Assembly (NCBI GenBank): GCA_945787105.1 | Contig: CALZGZ010000287.1 | Span: 1 to 48,597 of the forward strand | DNA from: an uncultured Gammaproteobacteria bacterium | GTDB lineage: Bacteria > Pseudomonadota > Gammaproteobacteria > Arenicellales > JAANXG01 | Direction of reading: 5' to 3' | Length of the DNA: 48,597 nt | Shown here: piece after piece, positions 18,221-26,174 of the stretch | Layout of the letters: each line of letters starts with the position of its first letter | How positions within the stretch are numbered: position 1 is the first letter of the stretch | Position numbers and translations under genes: made by a program | Notes under the pieces: model-generated | Seen by the model: only the letters and a program-made list of their open reading frames with translations | Told to the model about the DNA's origin: nothing | Databases searched by the model: none

Positions 18221-18412
18221 ATGGCACGTAAACCCAATTACTCATTCGAACGCAATCAGCGCGCCAAGGCCAAGGCCGCGAAGCGCGAAGCGAAACGCCA
18301 GGCCAAGCTTGCCACGAAAGTGGAAACCGAGGACGCGGCGGCGGCTGATGCCACCGAGGACTCCTCGAGCGACGCCCCATCGGCGAGTAATACTCAAGCG
18401 AACGACGACTAA
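18221..18412 (+). CDS. Small conserved basic/acidic hypothetical protein
   Basis: A 63-residue protein starting MARKPNYSFERNQRAK, followed by a Lys/Arg/Ala-rich helix and an acidic Ala/Ser/Asp tail. Short proteins with this N-terminus recur in proteobacteria as uncharacterised conserved proteins. The charge pattern suggests nucleic-acid or ribosome association, which is an inference. It follows the RhlE-type helicase by 63 nt on the same strand. Confidence 0.72.
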   Translation: MARKPNYSFERNQRAKAKAAKREAKRQAKLATKVETEDAAAADATEDSSSDAPSASNTQANDD

Positions 18413-18879
18413 ATCCGTGGCCCCATCCGGCAGGAGGGTGTGCCGCGGAATGCCGTTGCGCTGTTAGAACTTCGCACCAGCCGGTAGTATCATTAGCAGT
18501 TGTAAGCAGCTCCCATATGAGCGGGTATCTCTCCAGGAGGTTCGCCGCCCGGCTAGATTGGCTTTCTATAATGATACGACTACTGGCCGCATGACCCAGT
18601 ATTGAAGCCGACTGCATAAGCACCTGTTAGCCCGCCAACCCACCTCTTGAGGATGACCATAAAAGGTTGATTATGGCGAAATTTCATTAGTGTATTTACG
18701 ATTTTTATTATGTTAAGGCGGCTGTGGAGAAAAAACTGGCCAGCACACAATATCCGATCAAATTGTTTTAAAACTTTTAGAAATGCCGACTGTTACGAAA
18801 TCGGAGAAGGAATTGCTGAATCTATAACCAAACACATGAATTATTATTGACACTACCCTTCACAACGGTTGCCCTCAAG
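18413..18879. other. Gene-free stretch with a dispersed repeat
   Basis: About 470 nt, AT-rich from about 18660 onward. Positions 18545-18635 hold copy A of a repeat also found upstream of the small membrane protein at 23437. The AT-rich part before 18880 probably contains the promoter of the lipoprotein gene; no precise boxes assigned. Confidence 0.5.
18545..18635 (+). repeat. Dispersed repeat ending GCCGACTGCATAA, copy A
   Basis: Shares GGCTAGA.TGG.TTTC, a TGGC.GCAT block and AGCCGACTGCATAA, in order, with 23330-23418. A shorter fragment (GGCCGACTGCGTAA) occurs near 39419. The copies are diverged but collinear. Confidence 0.65.
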
Positions 18880-19470
18880 ATGGAAACATTGATAGCGCTC
18901 TTTCGATCATCTTTATTTATCACAGTGGTATTTGGTTTGGCCTCGGCGTGTGCGATGACGCAACAGCAGAGCACCACCGATAACTTGGATATGGAGAATG
19001 AACGGCCGGATTTCTTTTCTTACGCCGAGAGTAGCAACGATGAACTGTCGATCAAAATCGCTGTTTCGCGAGTTGACGGAGAGGTACGGGGCTCAGGAAG
19101 ACTGGTAAAAGACGGTCGGCGCACCTTTCTGAGCGTGCGCAACGCGACGCTCTGTACGGATCCTGCCGGCAAACAGAACGCCATACTGCAGACAGACCCG
19201 GAACAGCCGGTGGGTGTGTGGACCCCCGCGTGCGTTGAGTTGAACGTTCGCGTGTGGCGGTTTCCGTTTTCCACCAAAACACTCGCGCTCAGCGAATGTG
19301 AGCCAAACAACACTCAGATTTGCGATTTGGGTGGCATCGACACGGACCCTCGTGGCGCATGCGTGGACTTCGATAGGGACACGGTTAAGTGGGAAGACGA
19401 GTTTGTGGTTCCGGGAGAAACGGTGATCTTCGTGCCAAAATTCCAGAAAGATTGCCGTAAAGTGGAATAA
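18880..19470 (+). CDS. Putative lipoprotein of unknown function
   Basis: A 196-residue protein whose N-terminus carries a hydrophobic signal segment ending in LASAC, a plausible lipobox, so an envelope lipoprotein is likely. The mature part has several cysteines (CTDPAG, PACVEL, SECEPNN, ICDLGG, GACVDF, DCRKVE) that could form disulfides. No family recognised. Start at ATG 18880 fits the signal peptide; a TTG 11 codons upstream is also in frame. No strong ribosome site is visible. Confidence 0.72.
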   Translation: METLIALFRSSLFITVVFGLASACAMTQQQSTTDNLDMENERPDFFSYAESSNDELSIKIAVSRVDGEVRGSGRLVKDGRRTFLSVRNATLCTDPAGKQNAILQTDPEQPVGVWTPACVELNVRVWRFPFSTKTLALSECEPNNTQICDLGGIDTDPRGACVDFDRDTVKWEDEFVVPGETVIFVPKFQKDCRKVE

Positions 19471-19576
19471 AGTTAGCGGTATAAGAAGCAAGCTATCCCA
19501 AAACTCGTACAACGAGGACGCGGGCTGCAGGCCGGATCTATGGTGATCTTTGCTTTCGCGACTCTATATTTCTAAA

Positions 19577-20155
19577 TTAACGGCCGGAACGTGTAAACGT
19601 GGTAGGGGTGTGAGTCTCGCTACGCGACTGCGTTCTCTCCCCATCAAGGTGCTTGATATATATTTCCTCAGTGTCACTCGGCCGTGTGCTGTTCCTTTGC
19701 TTCTCCCTCGCTAACACTCCCAACAGGACTCTTTTAACTTCATTCATCACTTGTGCGTAGTCGTAATCGTCAACCGCCATTAGTCTGAGCAATGGGATTC
19801 GGGCACTGATTAGGGTGTCTTCAATCGTATCAAGATCGCTTGGACTTGTACGCCTCGTTTCCAACCGTTGTCTTCTCTCGGACCGCGTCTCTAGTTTGAT
19901 TGCCAGTAACGGAGTGAAGTCAGATGGACTGCATAGTACAAAGTCGACCCATCGACGGCAGATATCATGCCAGTGTTCTCGATAGGTCGCGTCGTCCTCC
20001 GGGCGTTCCACGACATTACCAAGATTAACGCGTGTCAATATAATCAGCGTTTCGGGTCCCACCGCACGGATTAGTGCTTTGTAAAGGGCTTGTTGCGGCA
20101 GCGTCAGCAGGGCTCTTTGTCGCCGCAAATGTGGTATACGTGTTCCGACAAACAT
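19577..20155 (-). CDS. DUF2726 domain protein
   Basis: A 192-residue protein with the DUF2726 pattern: LLTLPQQALYKALIRAV at about 16-32, then VNLGNVV, HWHDICRRWVDFVLC, FTPLLAIKLE, and ISARIPLLRL near 115-125. The fold resembles restriction-type nuclease domains that hold a short acid-x-Lys motif (compare AIKLE here), so a nucleic-acid role is possible but unproven. The C-terminal 40 residues are polar. AAGGG precedes the ATG by about 9 nt. It is convergent with the lipoprotein gene. Confidence 0.82.
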   Translation of the reverse strand: MFVGTRIPHLRRQRALLTLPQQALYKALIRAVGPETLIILTRVNLGNVVERPEDDATYREHWHDICRRWVDFVLCSPSDFTPLLAIKLETRSERRQRLETRRTSPSDLDTIEDTLISARIPLLRLMAVDDYDYAQVMNEVKRVLLGVLAREKQRNSTRPSDTEEIYIKHLDGERTQSRSETHTPTTFTRSGR

Positions 20156-20695
20156 CGCTGGCCCTTAATTGTGGAGTGCCTAACATCTTATTAGCCCAAA
20201 ATGCGGGCAAAAACGATGTTGCCCATCCGGCATTACCGGCACTTTGTCAGTTGTCGTTTTCGAACCCCCAGGCATCCGCGTACGTTGGCCCTTTTGGCGC
20301 CGCGATTGCGTGATATGTGGGTGAGCCGCTGTCACACCGGCTCACGTTTTTTTGTAATATTATCAAGGTTTGCAATTTACCTTTTCAGTTGGATACGCGA
20401 ACCTAACGGGCTGTTGGGCGCTAACGAGCTGATTACTCGTGCAACATTTCCGACATTGTTACCATCGCCGAAAGCGTTGGCCCAACGAACTCAGTTCGAT
20501 CGTTTTTTCGCACCCTCGGACAACGGCAGACATGCGTTGCAGATGGAAATCGCCATTTGCCTGTCTGCCGATTGGTGAACGGGCGTCCAGGATCGAAACA
20601 TACGTGCCAGCAGCCCGGGACGGCACGGTGAAGGTCGTCGTCAGCGCAGGTTTCGCTTTCACGAGGCCCTAAGGAACCACTTTAGCGGACTCGAT
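20156..20695. other. Gene-free stretch with an orphan terminator
   Basis: About 540 nt upstream of DUF2726 and downstream of the flippase-like gene. It contains a strong forward terminator (20321-20353) with no convincing forward gene before it. A 79-codon forward frame ends 8 nt before the hairpin but overlaps the DUF2726 start and has no recognisable family. Confidence 0.5.
20321..20353 (+). terminator. Rho-independent terminator, orphan
   Basis: GTGAGCCG at 20321-20328 pairs with CGGCTCAC at 20338-20345 around a 9-nt loop, followed by a run of seven T at 20347-20353. It is oriented forward, although the flanking genes are both on the minus strand. Confidence 0.85.
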
Positions 20696-21649
20696 TCACC
20701 CAACCGTTTCACGCTCGCCTTGATACCTCGCCAGAACGTTAAATGCCGCTACCCAGACCCCTAGCGCCACTATCTGTATGATGTGATGGCACAGTGCGAC
20801 GGCGATAGCTTTATTGGGTTCAACCCCCCACAAACCCAGACCAAACACCAATGCCGCCTCGTAAATACCGACATTGGCCAGTGTCATTGGGACTGCGATA
20901 CCAATATTGAGTATCAGCAGAATCAGCATCCCCTGGCCAAGCTCAAAATCGATCTGCAAAGGCGCTGCCAAAAATTTCAAGGACAGGACCTCGAAGGTCC
21001 ATACCAAAAAACTCAACCCGATGCTCACCGATAACCTTTGCAGGTTCATGATGGTCGTAAAACTCTTCACCAGTTCCCGCAGCCACCGACGAAGTCGAGT
21101 CGATCTTTTCTGTAGCAAATACAAAACCGCGGTTGCCAGCAACACAACAACGATCCCGCTCATAAGTTGATAGGCGGTATCAAGAACCGGTATGTCGGTA
21201 ACTTTTATGGTCAACCAGTCCATCAACAGAAAGACAAGCATGAGCAGAGTCAAAGAAGCCAAAAACCTCTCTATGATCAAGGCTGACACGACATACGCAG
21301 TACTGAATTCCCGGTTGTTCGCGGCCTTTTTTACGGCGAGTATCTTATAGAGATCTCCTGCGCGAGCGAGGACCACGTGGTTAAGAAATTGACCAACCGA
21401 ATAGATCCGGCAGATGTTCAGCGGCGAGACATAGGCTTTGGGCAGAAGCGAGAAAAAACGCAGTGCCAGGCAGAAATATTGTGCAACGGCCATACACAAT
21501 GCAAGCGCCAGACTCAATCCTCCAATTTGGCGCAGAGACTGGTATACATGTTCCCAAGAAATCGAGGAGCTGTTGATCGTCATCAGCACAAGGATTGCGA
21601 TGACTACAGCTGACGCGCCTAGTCTTCTTCTAAGAAATAGATGATGCAC
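20696..21649 (-). CDS. Lysylphosphatidylglycerol synthase TM-type (flippase-like) membrane protein
   Basis: A 317-residue integral membrane protein with about eight hydrophobic segments. The pattern of the LPG_synthase_TM/UPF0104 family is visible: RQIGGLSLALALCMAV, the RFFSLLPKAY loop, VGQFLNHVVLARAGDLYKI (cf. the family's 'NxxLPxRxGE' block, here LARAGD), and a C-terminal GVWVAAFNVLARY. The family includes the flippase part of MprF and uncharacterised lipid transporters. Start is GTG 21649, with AAGG about 11 nt upstream. Single gene; no MprF synthase domain is attached. Confidence 0.85.
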   Translation of the reverse strand: MHHLFLRRRLGASAVVIAILVLMTINSSSISWEHVYQSLRQIGGLSLALALCMAVAQYFCLALRFFSLLPKAYVSPLNICRIYSVGQFLNHVVLARAGDLYKILAVKKAANNREFSTAYVVSALIIERFLASLTLLMLVFLLMDWLTIKVTDIPVLDTAYQLMSGIVVVLLATAVLYLLQKRSTRLRRWLRELVKSFTTIMNLQRLSVSIGLSFLVWTFEVLSLKFLAAPLQIDFELGQGMLILLILNIGIAVPMTLANVGIYEAALVFGLGLWGVEPNKAIAVALCHHIIQIVALGVWVAAFNVLARYQGERETVG

Positions 21650-22274
21650 GTCAGTAGCCGCCTTATCGACTCGAACAAATGTTAAACGTTCGTTAGCGTT
21701 GTGACTAAGCCGCTAAACGCCATGCAGATCCACGAGCATAATTGACGTTCAGTCACCTCAATCGCCGACATCGACCCAGCCGCTTGTCTCCGCTTGTTTC
21801 GCGTTGGCATCCAAGACGGCAACCACCCGGGAGCGCGACATCTCCCACAGACACCGGGTGCCGCAGCAGATATCCTGATTGCCCCAGGTGCTATTTGGCT
21901 CCATCTAATGTACTTTGATCATGCAGCGCATTGTTTTGGATTTTGGTGTTTTAAACCCGGGACAGTTTACTTTTTAAATAACTTGTTATCGATCTTTGTC
22001 TAACAAATGGCTTAGATAAAGTATACTGTCCCCGGTTTAACTTCCAAATGGCATGACGGCGCAACGTCTCAAACGCGCGCTCAACGCTCATACTCCCGCT
22101 ACTTGCTCATATTCATTTAGGCAAGTTCGATATCGAAAACTACAATCAGTGCGGTGGCACGATTTTGCAGGTAGATTGGGAAAGCGGACGTTGAAATATG
22201 TGCGCTGCAATGGCTACAGTGGTCGTTGTTGCGACGATCAGCTGCCAACTCCTGAGTTCGGGTACAAAGAACTA
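21650..22274. other. Gene-free stretch with a long-armed palindrome
   Basis: About 620 nt holding the promoter side of the flippase-like gene and the 3' side of the crotonase gene. The 86-bp inverted repeat at 21953-22038 is described separately. Apart from that I see no gene or RNA. Confidence 0.5.
21953..22038. repeat. 86-bp inverted repeat, GGGACAGT variant
   Basis: AAACCCGGGACAGTTTACTTT at 21953-21973 is complementary, with two mismatches, to 22018-22038 (ending ACTGTCCCCGGTTT). The intervening 44 nt are AT-rich. It shares the GGGACAG core of the shorter palindromes but has different flanks, so it is a related sub-family. Confidence 0.8.
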
Positions 22275-23087
22275 TTAGATCTTATCGAAATCGCCGTGCC
22301 TGCCGAGGCCGTCCTTGAATCGCGTGGCCCCAGCAACCCCGTCTTTCACCAATGCTTCGCGGCCGTTGTACCACTCTTGGATGAGTGCGTCGCGGATCGA
22401 AAGGCCCTGGCTTTTAATGGCGGAGCGCCGATCGGTGCGCACACAAGTAGGCGGAAAGCGCGCAATGTCTTGCGCCAGCTGTTCCGCTTTGCCACGCACG
22501 TGACCGTTGGGAACGAGATGTTCGCACAAACCAATCCGCAAGCATTCTTCCGCAGGGACTTTGCGGCCAGTGAGAATGATTTCCAGTGCCCGGCCTTGGC
22601 CCACGATGCGCGGCAATCGAACCGTGCCGCCATCAATCAAGGGAACGCCCCAACGGCGGCAATACACCCCCAGATAGGCGTCTTCCTGCATCACCCTGAA
22701 ATCGCACCACAGCGCCAGCTCCATACCGCCCGCCACGGCGGGCCCGGCGATGGCACCGATCACTGGCTTATCGAGTTCGAGCCGCGATGGCCCCAGCGGA
22801 CCACGCGGAATCTCGCCGCCGTTGCCACGCGGCCCTGCCGGCGGAATATCGAGTTCGCCAAGTGGATGCTCCTCATTGAGCGTGCTGACGTACTTGAGAT
22901 CCCAGCCCGCGCAAAACGCCCCGCCCGCGCCATAGAAAACCGCGACGCGCGCTTCACTATCCGCATCGAAATCTAGAAAGGCTTGGGTTAGCGCGTCGGC
23001 GCTCTTTGGGTCCATGGCGTTGCGCGCCTCCGGCCGGTTGTGGATCACAGTCCAGACGGTTCCGTTTTTTTCGACTTCGACGGTCAT
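22275..23087 (-). CDS. Enoyl-CoA hydratase/isomerase family protein (crotonase)
   Basis: A 270-residue crotonase-fold protein. The family's opening VWTVIHNRPEARNAMD is present, as are the first oxyanion-hole region GAGGAFCAGWDLK and the second IAGPAVAGGMELAL, with the catalytic loop RRWGVPLIDGGTVRLPRIVG. The Glu of the second catalytic position (hydratase Glu in GVP...G) is replaced by a GGTVRLP pattern seen in many non-hydratase crotonases, so the exact reaction on the acyl-CoA is open. GGGGGAA lies 7-12 nt before the ATG. Single gene. Confidence 0.9.
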   Translation of the reverse strand: MTVEVEKNGTVWTVIHNRPEARNAMDPKSADALTQAFLDFDADSEARVAVFYGAGGAFCAGWDLKYVSTLNEEHPLGELDIPPAGPRGNGGEIPRGPLGPSRLELDKPVIGAIAGPAVAGGMELALWCDFRVMQEDAYLGVYCRRWGVPLIDGGTVRLPRIVGQGRALEIILTGRKVPAEECLRIGLCEHLVPNGHVRGKAEQLAQDIARFPPTCVRTDRRSAIKSQGLSIRDALIQEWYNGREALVKDGVAGATRFKDGLGRHGDFDKI

Positions 23088-23207
23088 GATGATTCCCCCC
23101 GCTTCAGGTTAGGTGGTGTTGGTCGACGGCGATCATTGTGATCCCCGATTGCCCTTTAGTTCAAGTGGGAATGCAAGGATCACGATACTCAATTTGATGT
23201 GAGAACA

Positions 23208-23225
23208 GGGGACAGACAAATTTTG
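23208..23225. repeat. GGGGACAG half-element
   Basis: AGGGGACAGACAAATTTTG matches one arm of the palindrome family; I find no clear partner arm within 100 nt. Likely a decayed copy. Confidence 0.5.
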
Positions 23226-23329
23226 CTAACGATAAAGACCGGATAAAAATGAAGCTGCCCATGAGCCGCATAAGTCGAAACAGGATCTGCCACCCATGGT
23301 TTCATTATCTCGACATTCCCGACAGGCTT

Positions 23330-23418
23330 ATAGCTCGCTAGAATGGTTTCGTATTACGAGATTGCCGCTGGCTGCATACTCCATTTTCGGAGCCGACTGC
23401 ATAATTGGCTGTTTAATG
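23330..23418 (+). repeat. Dispersed repeat ending GCCGACTGCATAA, copy B
   Basis: Collinear with copy A at 18545-18635: CGCTAGAATGGTTTCG, CGCTGGCTGCAT, GGAGCCGACTGCATAA. It ends just before GCTGTTTAATGC and the ribosome site of the gene at 23437. Confidence 0.65.
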
Positions 23419-23436
23419 CTAAACGGAGAATGAAAA

Positions 23437-23679
23437 ATGACTGTCGAGATAATTCGTGGTGTTCTAGCTTGGTGTGCTGTAATTAATTATGCGCTACTAA
23501 TATTATGGTTCTTGTTCTTTTCATTCGCCCACGACTGGCTACACAGGTTTCATGGGAAATGGTTTACATTGTCACTAGAAAGATTCGACGCGATACATTA
23601 TGTGGGCATGGCGTTTCTTAAGTTATGTGTATTTGCGTTTAATCTTGTTCCATATTTAGCATTACGAATCGTCGTATGA
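23437..23679 (+). CDS. Small two-TM membrane protein (DUF6868-like)
   Basis: An 80-residue protein with two hydrophobic helices (about 6-30 and 55-78) around a polar loop HDWLHRFHGKWFTLS. The pattern, with INYALLILWFLFFSFAHDW and FDAIHYVGMAFLK, matches a small uncharacterised membrane family I associate with DUF6868 in marine gammaproteobacteria. CGGAGA lies about 9 nt before the ATG. It is AT-richer than its neighbours. An attC-like 61-nt site starts 9 nt after the stop, so this may be a captured gene cassette. Function unknown. Confidence 0.78.
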   Translation: MTVEIIRGVLAWCAVINYALLILWFLFFSFAHDWLHRFHGKWFTLSLERFDAIHYVGMAFLKLCVFAFNLVPYLALRIVV

Positions 23680-23687
23680 ATTTCGGC

Positions 23688-23748
23688 ATCTAACAACCGT
23701 TGCAAATGGAGCCCTCTCGGGCTCGCGCTTATTACGTGGGTGTTAGCA
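23688..23748 (+). other. attC-like recombination site (candidate)
   Basis: The 5' end ATCTAAC fits the RYYYAAC core. The 3' end GTTAGCA fits GTTRRRY except at the last two positions. CTAACA and TGTTAG pair at the ends, and the centre holds a perfect GAGCCC-TCTC-GGGCTC hairpin. Length 61 nt is within the range of integron attC sites. No integrase or second attC was found in the window, so this would be an isolated cassette. Confidence 0.4.
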
Positions 23749-23774
23749 ATGTCCGCGTTTTAACCGGTAATAGT

Positions 23775-24260
23775 TCATAGAAATAAACTGGCATCCGCCT
23801 GACGAACTTTCCCTAGGTAGGTGGCGGCGCCGGCCCATTCGGAAATCTCGGGAATAAAGTCCTCCTTCTTCCATCCAAACAAATCAACCGTCATCTGACA
23901 TGCAACCAGTTCGAAACCTGGCTCTGCGCAAAGCTCGCGTAACTGTTCGATAGTTGCGACGCCTTTGTTACGGATAGTCTGTTTCATCAGACCGGTTGCG
24001 ACGTTCTCAAACCCCGGTACCCCCGCCATCATCAGATTCGGGATATTCCATTCAATGTTCTGGAACCAATCGGGTCCAAAGGGCATCTTCATGGGCATCG
24101 CCGGGTTACCAAGCGCGCTGATTTTCAGGTCGCGTTTCTTCTTCAACAGACTTAATCCGTAAAAGGTGAAAAACATCGACACCTTCCAATCCATGGCTGC
24201 CGCAGTGGAGGCGATAATAAAGGGAGGGTATGCCCAATCCAAAGTGCCTTTGGTGACCAT
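23775..24260 (-). CDS. DsrE/DsrF-like family protein, apparent N-terminal frameshift
   Basis: The 161-residue frame has the DsrE-like pattern: GTLDWAYPPFIIASTAAAMDW, FFTFYGLSLLKKK, the GNPAMPMKMPFGP block, and near the C-terminus ELVACQMTVDLFGWKKEDF with the conserved Cys, then EWAGAATYL. These proteins bind or transfer sulfane sulfur or act in peroxiredoxin-like complexes. The first strand (SLSFMVTKGTLD) extends upstream of the ATG at 24260 without a start. The expected N-terminal helix (IDYRALEHWFDLRFEQ) lies in another frame from ATG 24373. The two frames join at an AAAA tract (24278-24281), so either an indel has broken the gene or this is a sequencing error. An HMA-like gene lies upstream on the same strand. 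Confidence 0.85.
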   Translation of the reverse strand: MVTKGTLDWAYPPFIIASTAAAMDWKVSMFFTFYGLSLLKKKRDLKISALGNPAMPMKMPFGPDWFQNIEWNIPNLMMAGVPGFENVATGLMKQTIRNKGVATIEQLRELCAEPGFELVACQMTVDLFGWKKEDFIPEISEWAGAATYLGKVRQADASLFL

Positions 24261-24494
24261 GAACGACAGCGACGTGGTTTTGCCGCCCGTGATTGCGCAA
24301 GCTTTTGTTCGAACCGAAGGTCAAACCAATGTTCCAGGGCGCGGTAATCGATCTGTTGTGATGCCGGACTCATGATCGCGTTATCTGGCAAAGGCTGTAT
24401 GCGACTGCCGCTGCTCCCATGTCATGCATAGTTGATTGCTGTGACGCCCATGGTATGACGGTTTAGGTGCAATTGGTTCGGGCTTCGGCCAGCC

Positions 24495-24731
24495 TTACAG
24501 CCCAATCAATTCGGCGTGTCCATCCTGATCCATGACCGTTTGCAGGATCGTCTGCGAATTAACACGCTCCGGGTTATACTCGACCACCGCCAGATGCGGC
24601 TTGTCCGTGGGCATATGCACGCTCACCACGCCTTGCAGCGCCCGGATTGCATCCTCGATATTGGCCCGCTTGTCCGTGCTGAGCGTAGGATCAAAATGCA
24701 CCGTAACATCAACAAGTTCAATATCCGACAT
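24495..24731 (-). CDS. Small HMA-like (heavy-metal-associated fold) protein without CxxC
   Basis: A 78-residue protein, MSDIELVDVTVHFDPTLS..., with the beta-alpha-beta-beta-alpha-beta pattern of HMA domains: IEDAIRALQGVVSVHMP, then LAVVEYNPERVNSQTIL and a C-terminal DQDGHAELIGL. The metal-binding CxxC of true HMA domains is absent, so it probably binds no soft metal by that route. Start chosen at ATG 24731, which has AAGGAGGA 7 nt upstream; the frame runs up to 24764. It is upstream of the DsrE-like gene on the same strand with about 120 nt between them, so a shared sulfur or metal role is possible. Confidence 0.78.
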   Translation of the reverse strand: MSDIELVDVTVHFDPTLSTDKRANIEDAIRALQGVVSVHMPTDKPHLAVVEYNPERVNSQTILQTVMDQDGHAELIGL

Positions 24732-24764
24732 GACCAATTCCTCCTTCTTGAAAATATATTTCAT

Positions 24765-25285
24765 TTAAAATTGATCAGGAATTACTTCATCATTGATGCA
24801 AAGCTAATTCCAGTTGCATGTATAACAGTTCCAAGCCTGGCACTCTTTGATTGCCGTCAATGTTTTGTCCATTTTACTTTCAAGCATGGTCCCCAGCAGG
24901 CGTCTACACCGTTTCTTCGTACGGCTAAGTTGACAGTACGTCCTTCTGGTTGAACATTTCCAGCCTCTAGTTCCAAGGACACAATACTCAATTCGATTTG
25001 CGCTTGGGTCCGGGTTTCGGTACTCGGTTACGACAAAACTAGTATGGTATTTCTTTGCAGCCAAGACCGTCGTATCCGCGAGTGCCGGGAAAGGGGTTGG
25101 TCGAATTTGCCAAAGCCTATGAGTTCTATATAAGCAGGCCTGCAGCGGGCGTTATTCGTATGGATTTTCGCGCATCGGCCGGGTTATCTTTCCTCTACGC
25201 CAGTGCGATTTAAGAGGCTGGACGACCGTTTTAGGGGTTATTTTCTCAGCCAGCCGGGCTGAGCTCACAAAAAGAGGAGGCGTGC
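24765..25285. other. Gene-free stretch
   Basis: About 520 nt between the divergent HMA-like and YciI-like genes. One tiny minus-strand frame at 24804-24872 (22 codons) has a Cys- and Trp-rich end, described under findings. A hairpin CTCAGCC/GGCTGAG at 25245-25263 lies just upstream of the YciI ribosome site. Confidence 0.45.
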
Positions 25286-25561
25286 ATGTACTACATGCTG
25301 TTTTATGACTATGTCGACAATTATCTCGAACGCCGCGATGCATTTAGAGAAGCGCATCTAGCTGCGGCAAACCAAGCTTTGCAAAATGGTGAATTGAAGA
25401 TGGCCGGGGCATTCACCGAGCGTCCCTACAGCGCGGCGCTGATATTTGATGTGGACGACATCTCCGTGATCGAGCGTTTTGTTGAAGATGATCCCTACGT
25501 ACAAAACGGCCTGGTAACAAAATGGACCATTCGCCCCTGGAATGTAGTGATCGGAGGATAG
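25286..25561 (+). CDS. YciI family protein
   Basis: A 91-residue single-domain protein of the YciI type: MYYMLFYDYVDNY, REAHLAAANQAL, GELKMAGAFTE, ISVIERFVEDDPYVQNGLV and KWTIRPWNVVIG. The His in REAH and Asp in EDDPY are the positions usually proposed as active-site residues. YciI proteins are small alpha/beta-barrel enzymes or dehydrogenase-like proteins of mostly unknown function. AGAGGAGG lies about 8 nt before the ATG. Single gene. Confidence 0.9.
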   Translation: MYYMLFYDYVDNYLERRDAFREAHLAAANQALQNGELKMAGAFTERPYSAALIFDVDDISVIERFVEDDPYVQNGLVTKWTIRPWNVVIGG

Positions 25562-25609
25562 TCGCGCCCTCGTGAAAACGGGGGGTCGGACCCCATTGCT
25601 ATCTTTGTG

Positions 25610-25643
25610 AAAAAAAGGCGTGATGCCGAAGGAGCATCACGCC
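25610..25643 (-). terminator. Rho-independent terminator of the fasciclin gene
   Basis: GGCGTGATG at 25617-25625 pairs with CATCACGCC at 25635-25643 around a 9-nt loop. On the minus strand a run of T follows (A-run at 25610-25616 on the plus strand). It lies 18 nt beyond the fasciclin stop. Confidence 0.9.
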
Positions 25644-25661
25644 TTAACTTGCAGGGGAAAT

Positions 25662-26174
25662 TTAGTTGGGAAGAATGACTGCGTCGATAACGTGGATGAC
25701 GCCGTTGCTAGTCTCGATGTCGGTCATGGTGACTTTCGCGTTGTCGACGTTGACACCGTCCACCGTGCTGATCTTGATCCTCTGACCCTGTACGGTTTGC
25801 GCGGAATCCATGTTGATCACATCAGTCGCCATCACTTTTCCGGGCACCACATGATAGGTGAGCACCTTGGTTAAAGCTTCCTTGTCGTTCAACAAAGCCT
25901 GCAGCTTGTCGGCAGGAATCTTGGCGAAGGCCTCGTCGGTCGGGGCGAAAACCGTGAACGGTCCATCACTTTTCAGGGTGTCAACCAAACCCGCCGCCTT
26001 CACTGCGGTTACCAGGGTGTTAAACGAACCCGCTGCGACGGCGGTATCAACGATGTCCATGGTCATTTTATCCGCACGCTTCTCGGCATAATTCGCTGCG
26101 CCGGCTACAGACGCCGCGCCGAAAGCGACGGCCGCGACGAGGGAGGTTAAAGCAGTAGTTCTGAGTAGTTTCAT
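25662..26174 (-). CDS. Secreted fasciclin (FAS1) domain protein
   Basis: A 170-residue exported protein: signal peptide [19 protein letters not shown]...AGA (about 1-25), then one FAS1 domain with the H1 motif [16 protein letters not shown] near residues 73-88, and the H2 region [39 protein letters not shown] at the C-terminus. FAS1 domains mediate adhesion and surface interactions. Start at ATG 26174 with GGAG about 9 nt upstream; the frame runs further up but the signal peptide fixes the start. Monocistronic with its own terminator. Confidence 0.93.
   Translation of the reverse strand: MKLLRTTALTSLVAAVAFGAASVAGAANYAEKRADKMTMDIVDTAVAAGSFNTLVTAVKAAGLVDTLKSDGPFTVFAPTDEAFAKIPADKLQALLNDKEALTKVLTYHVVPGKVMATDVINMDSAQTVQGQRIKISTVDGVNVDNAKVTMTDIETSNGVIHVIDAVILPN

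Larger units (their letters stand above)
23088..23436. other. Gene-free stretch with repeat copy B
   Basis: About 350 nt. It carries a lone GGGGACAG half-element at 23208-23225 and copy B of the GCCGACTGCATAA repeat (23330-23418). The promoter of the following small membrane protein should be here. Confidence 0.5.

Noticed and set aside
20170-20480. Other RYYYAAC / GTTRRRY pairs resembling attC sites
   Set aside because: Spacing (19 nt) or end motifs do not fit, and no cassette-like gene is associated.
24106-24391. Two overlapping minus-strand frames upstream of dsrE as separate genes
   Set aside because: One is best read as the displaced N-terminus of the DsrE-like protein and the other is a shadow.
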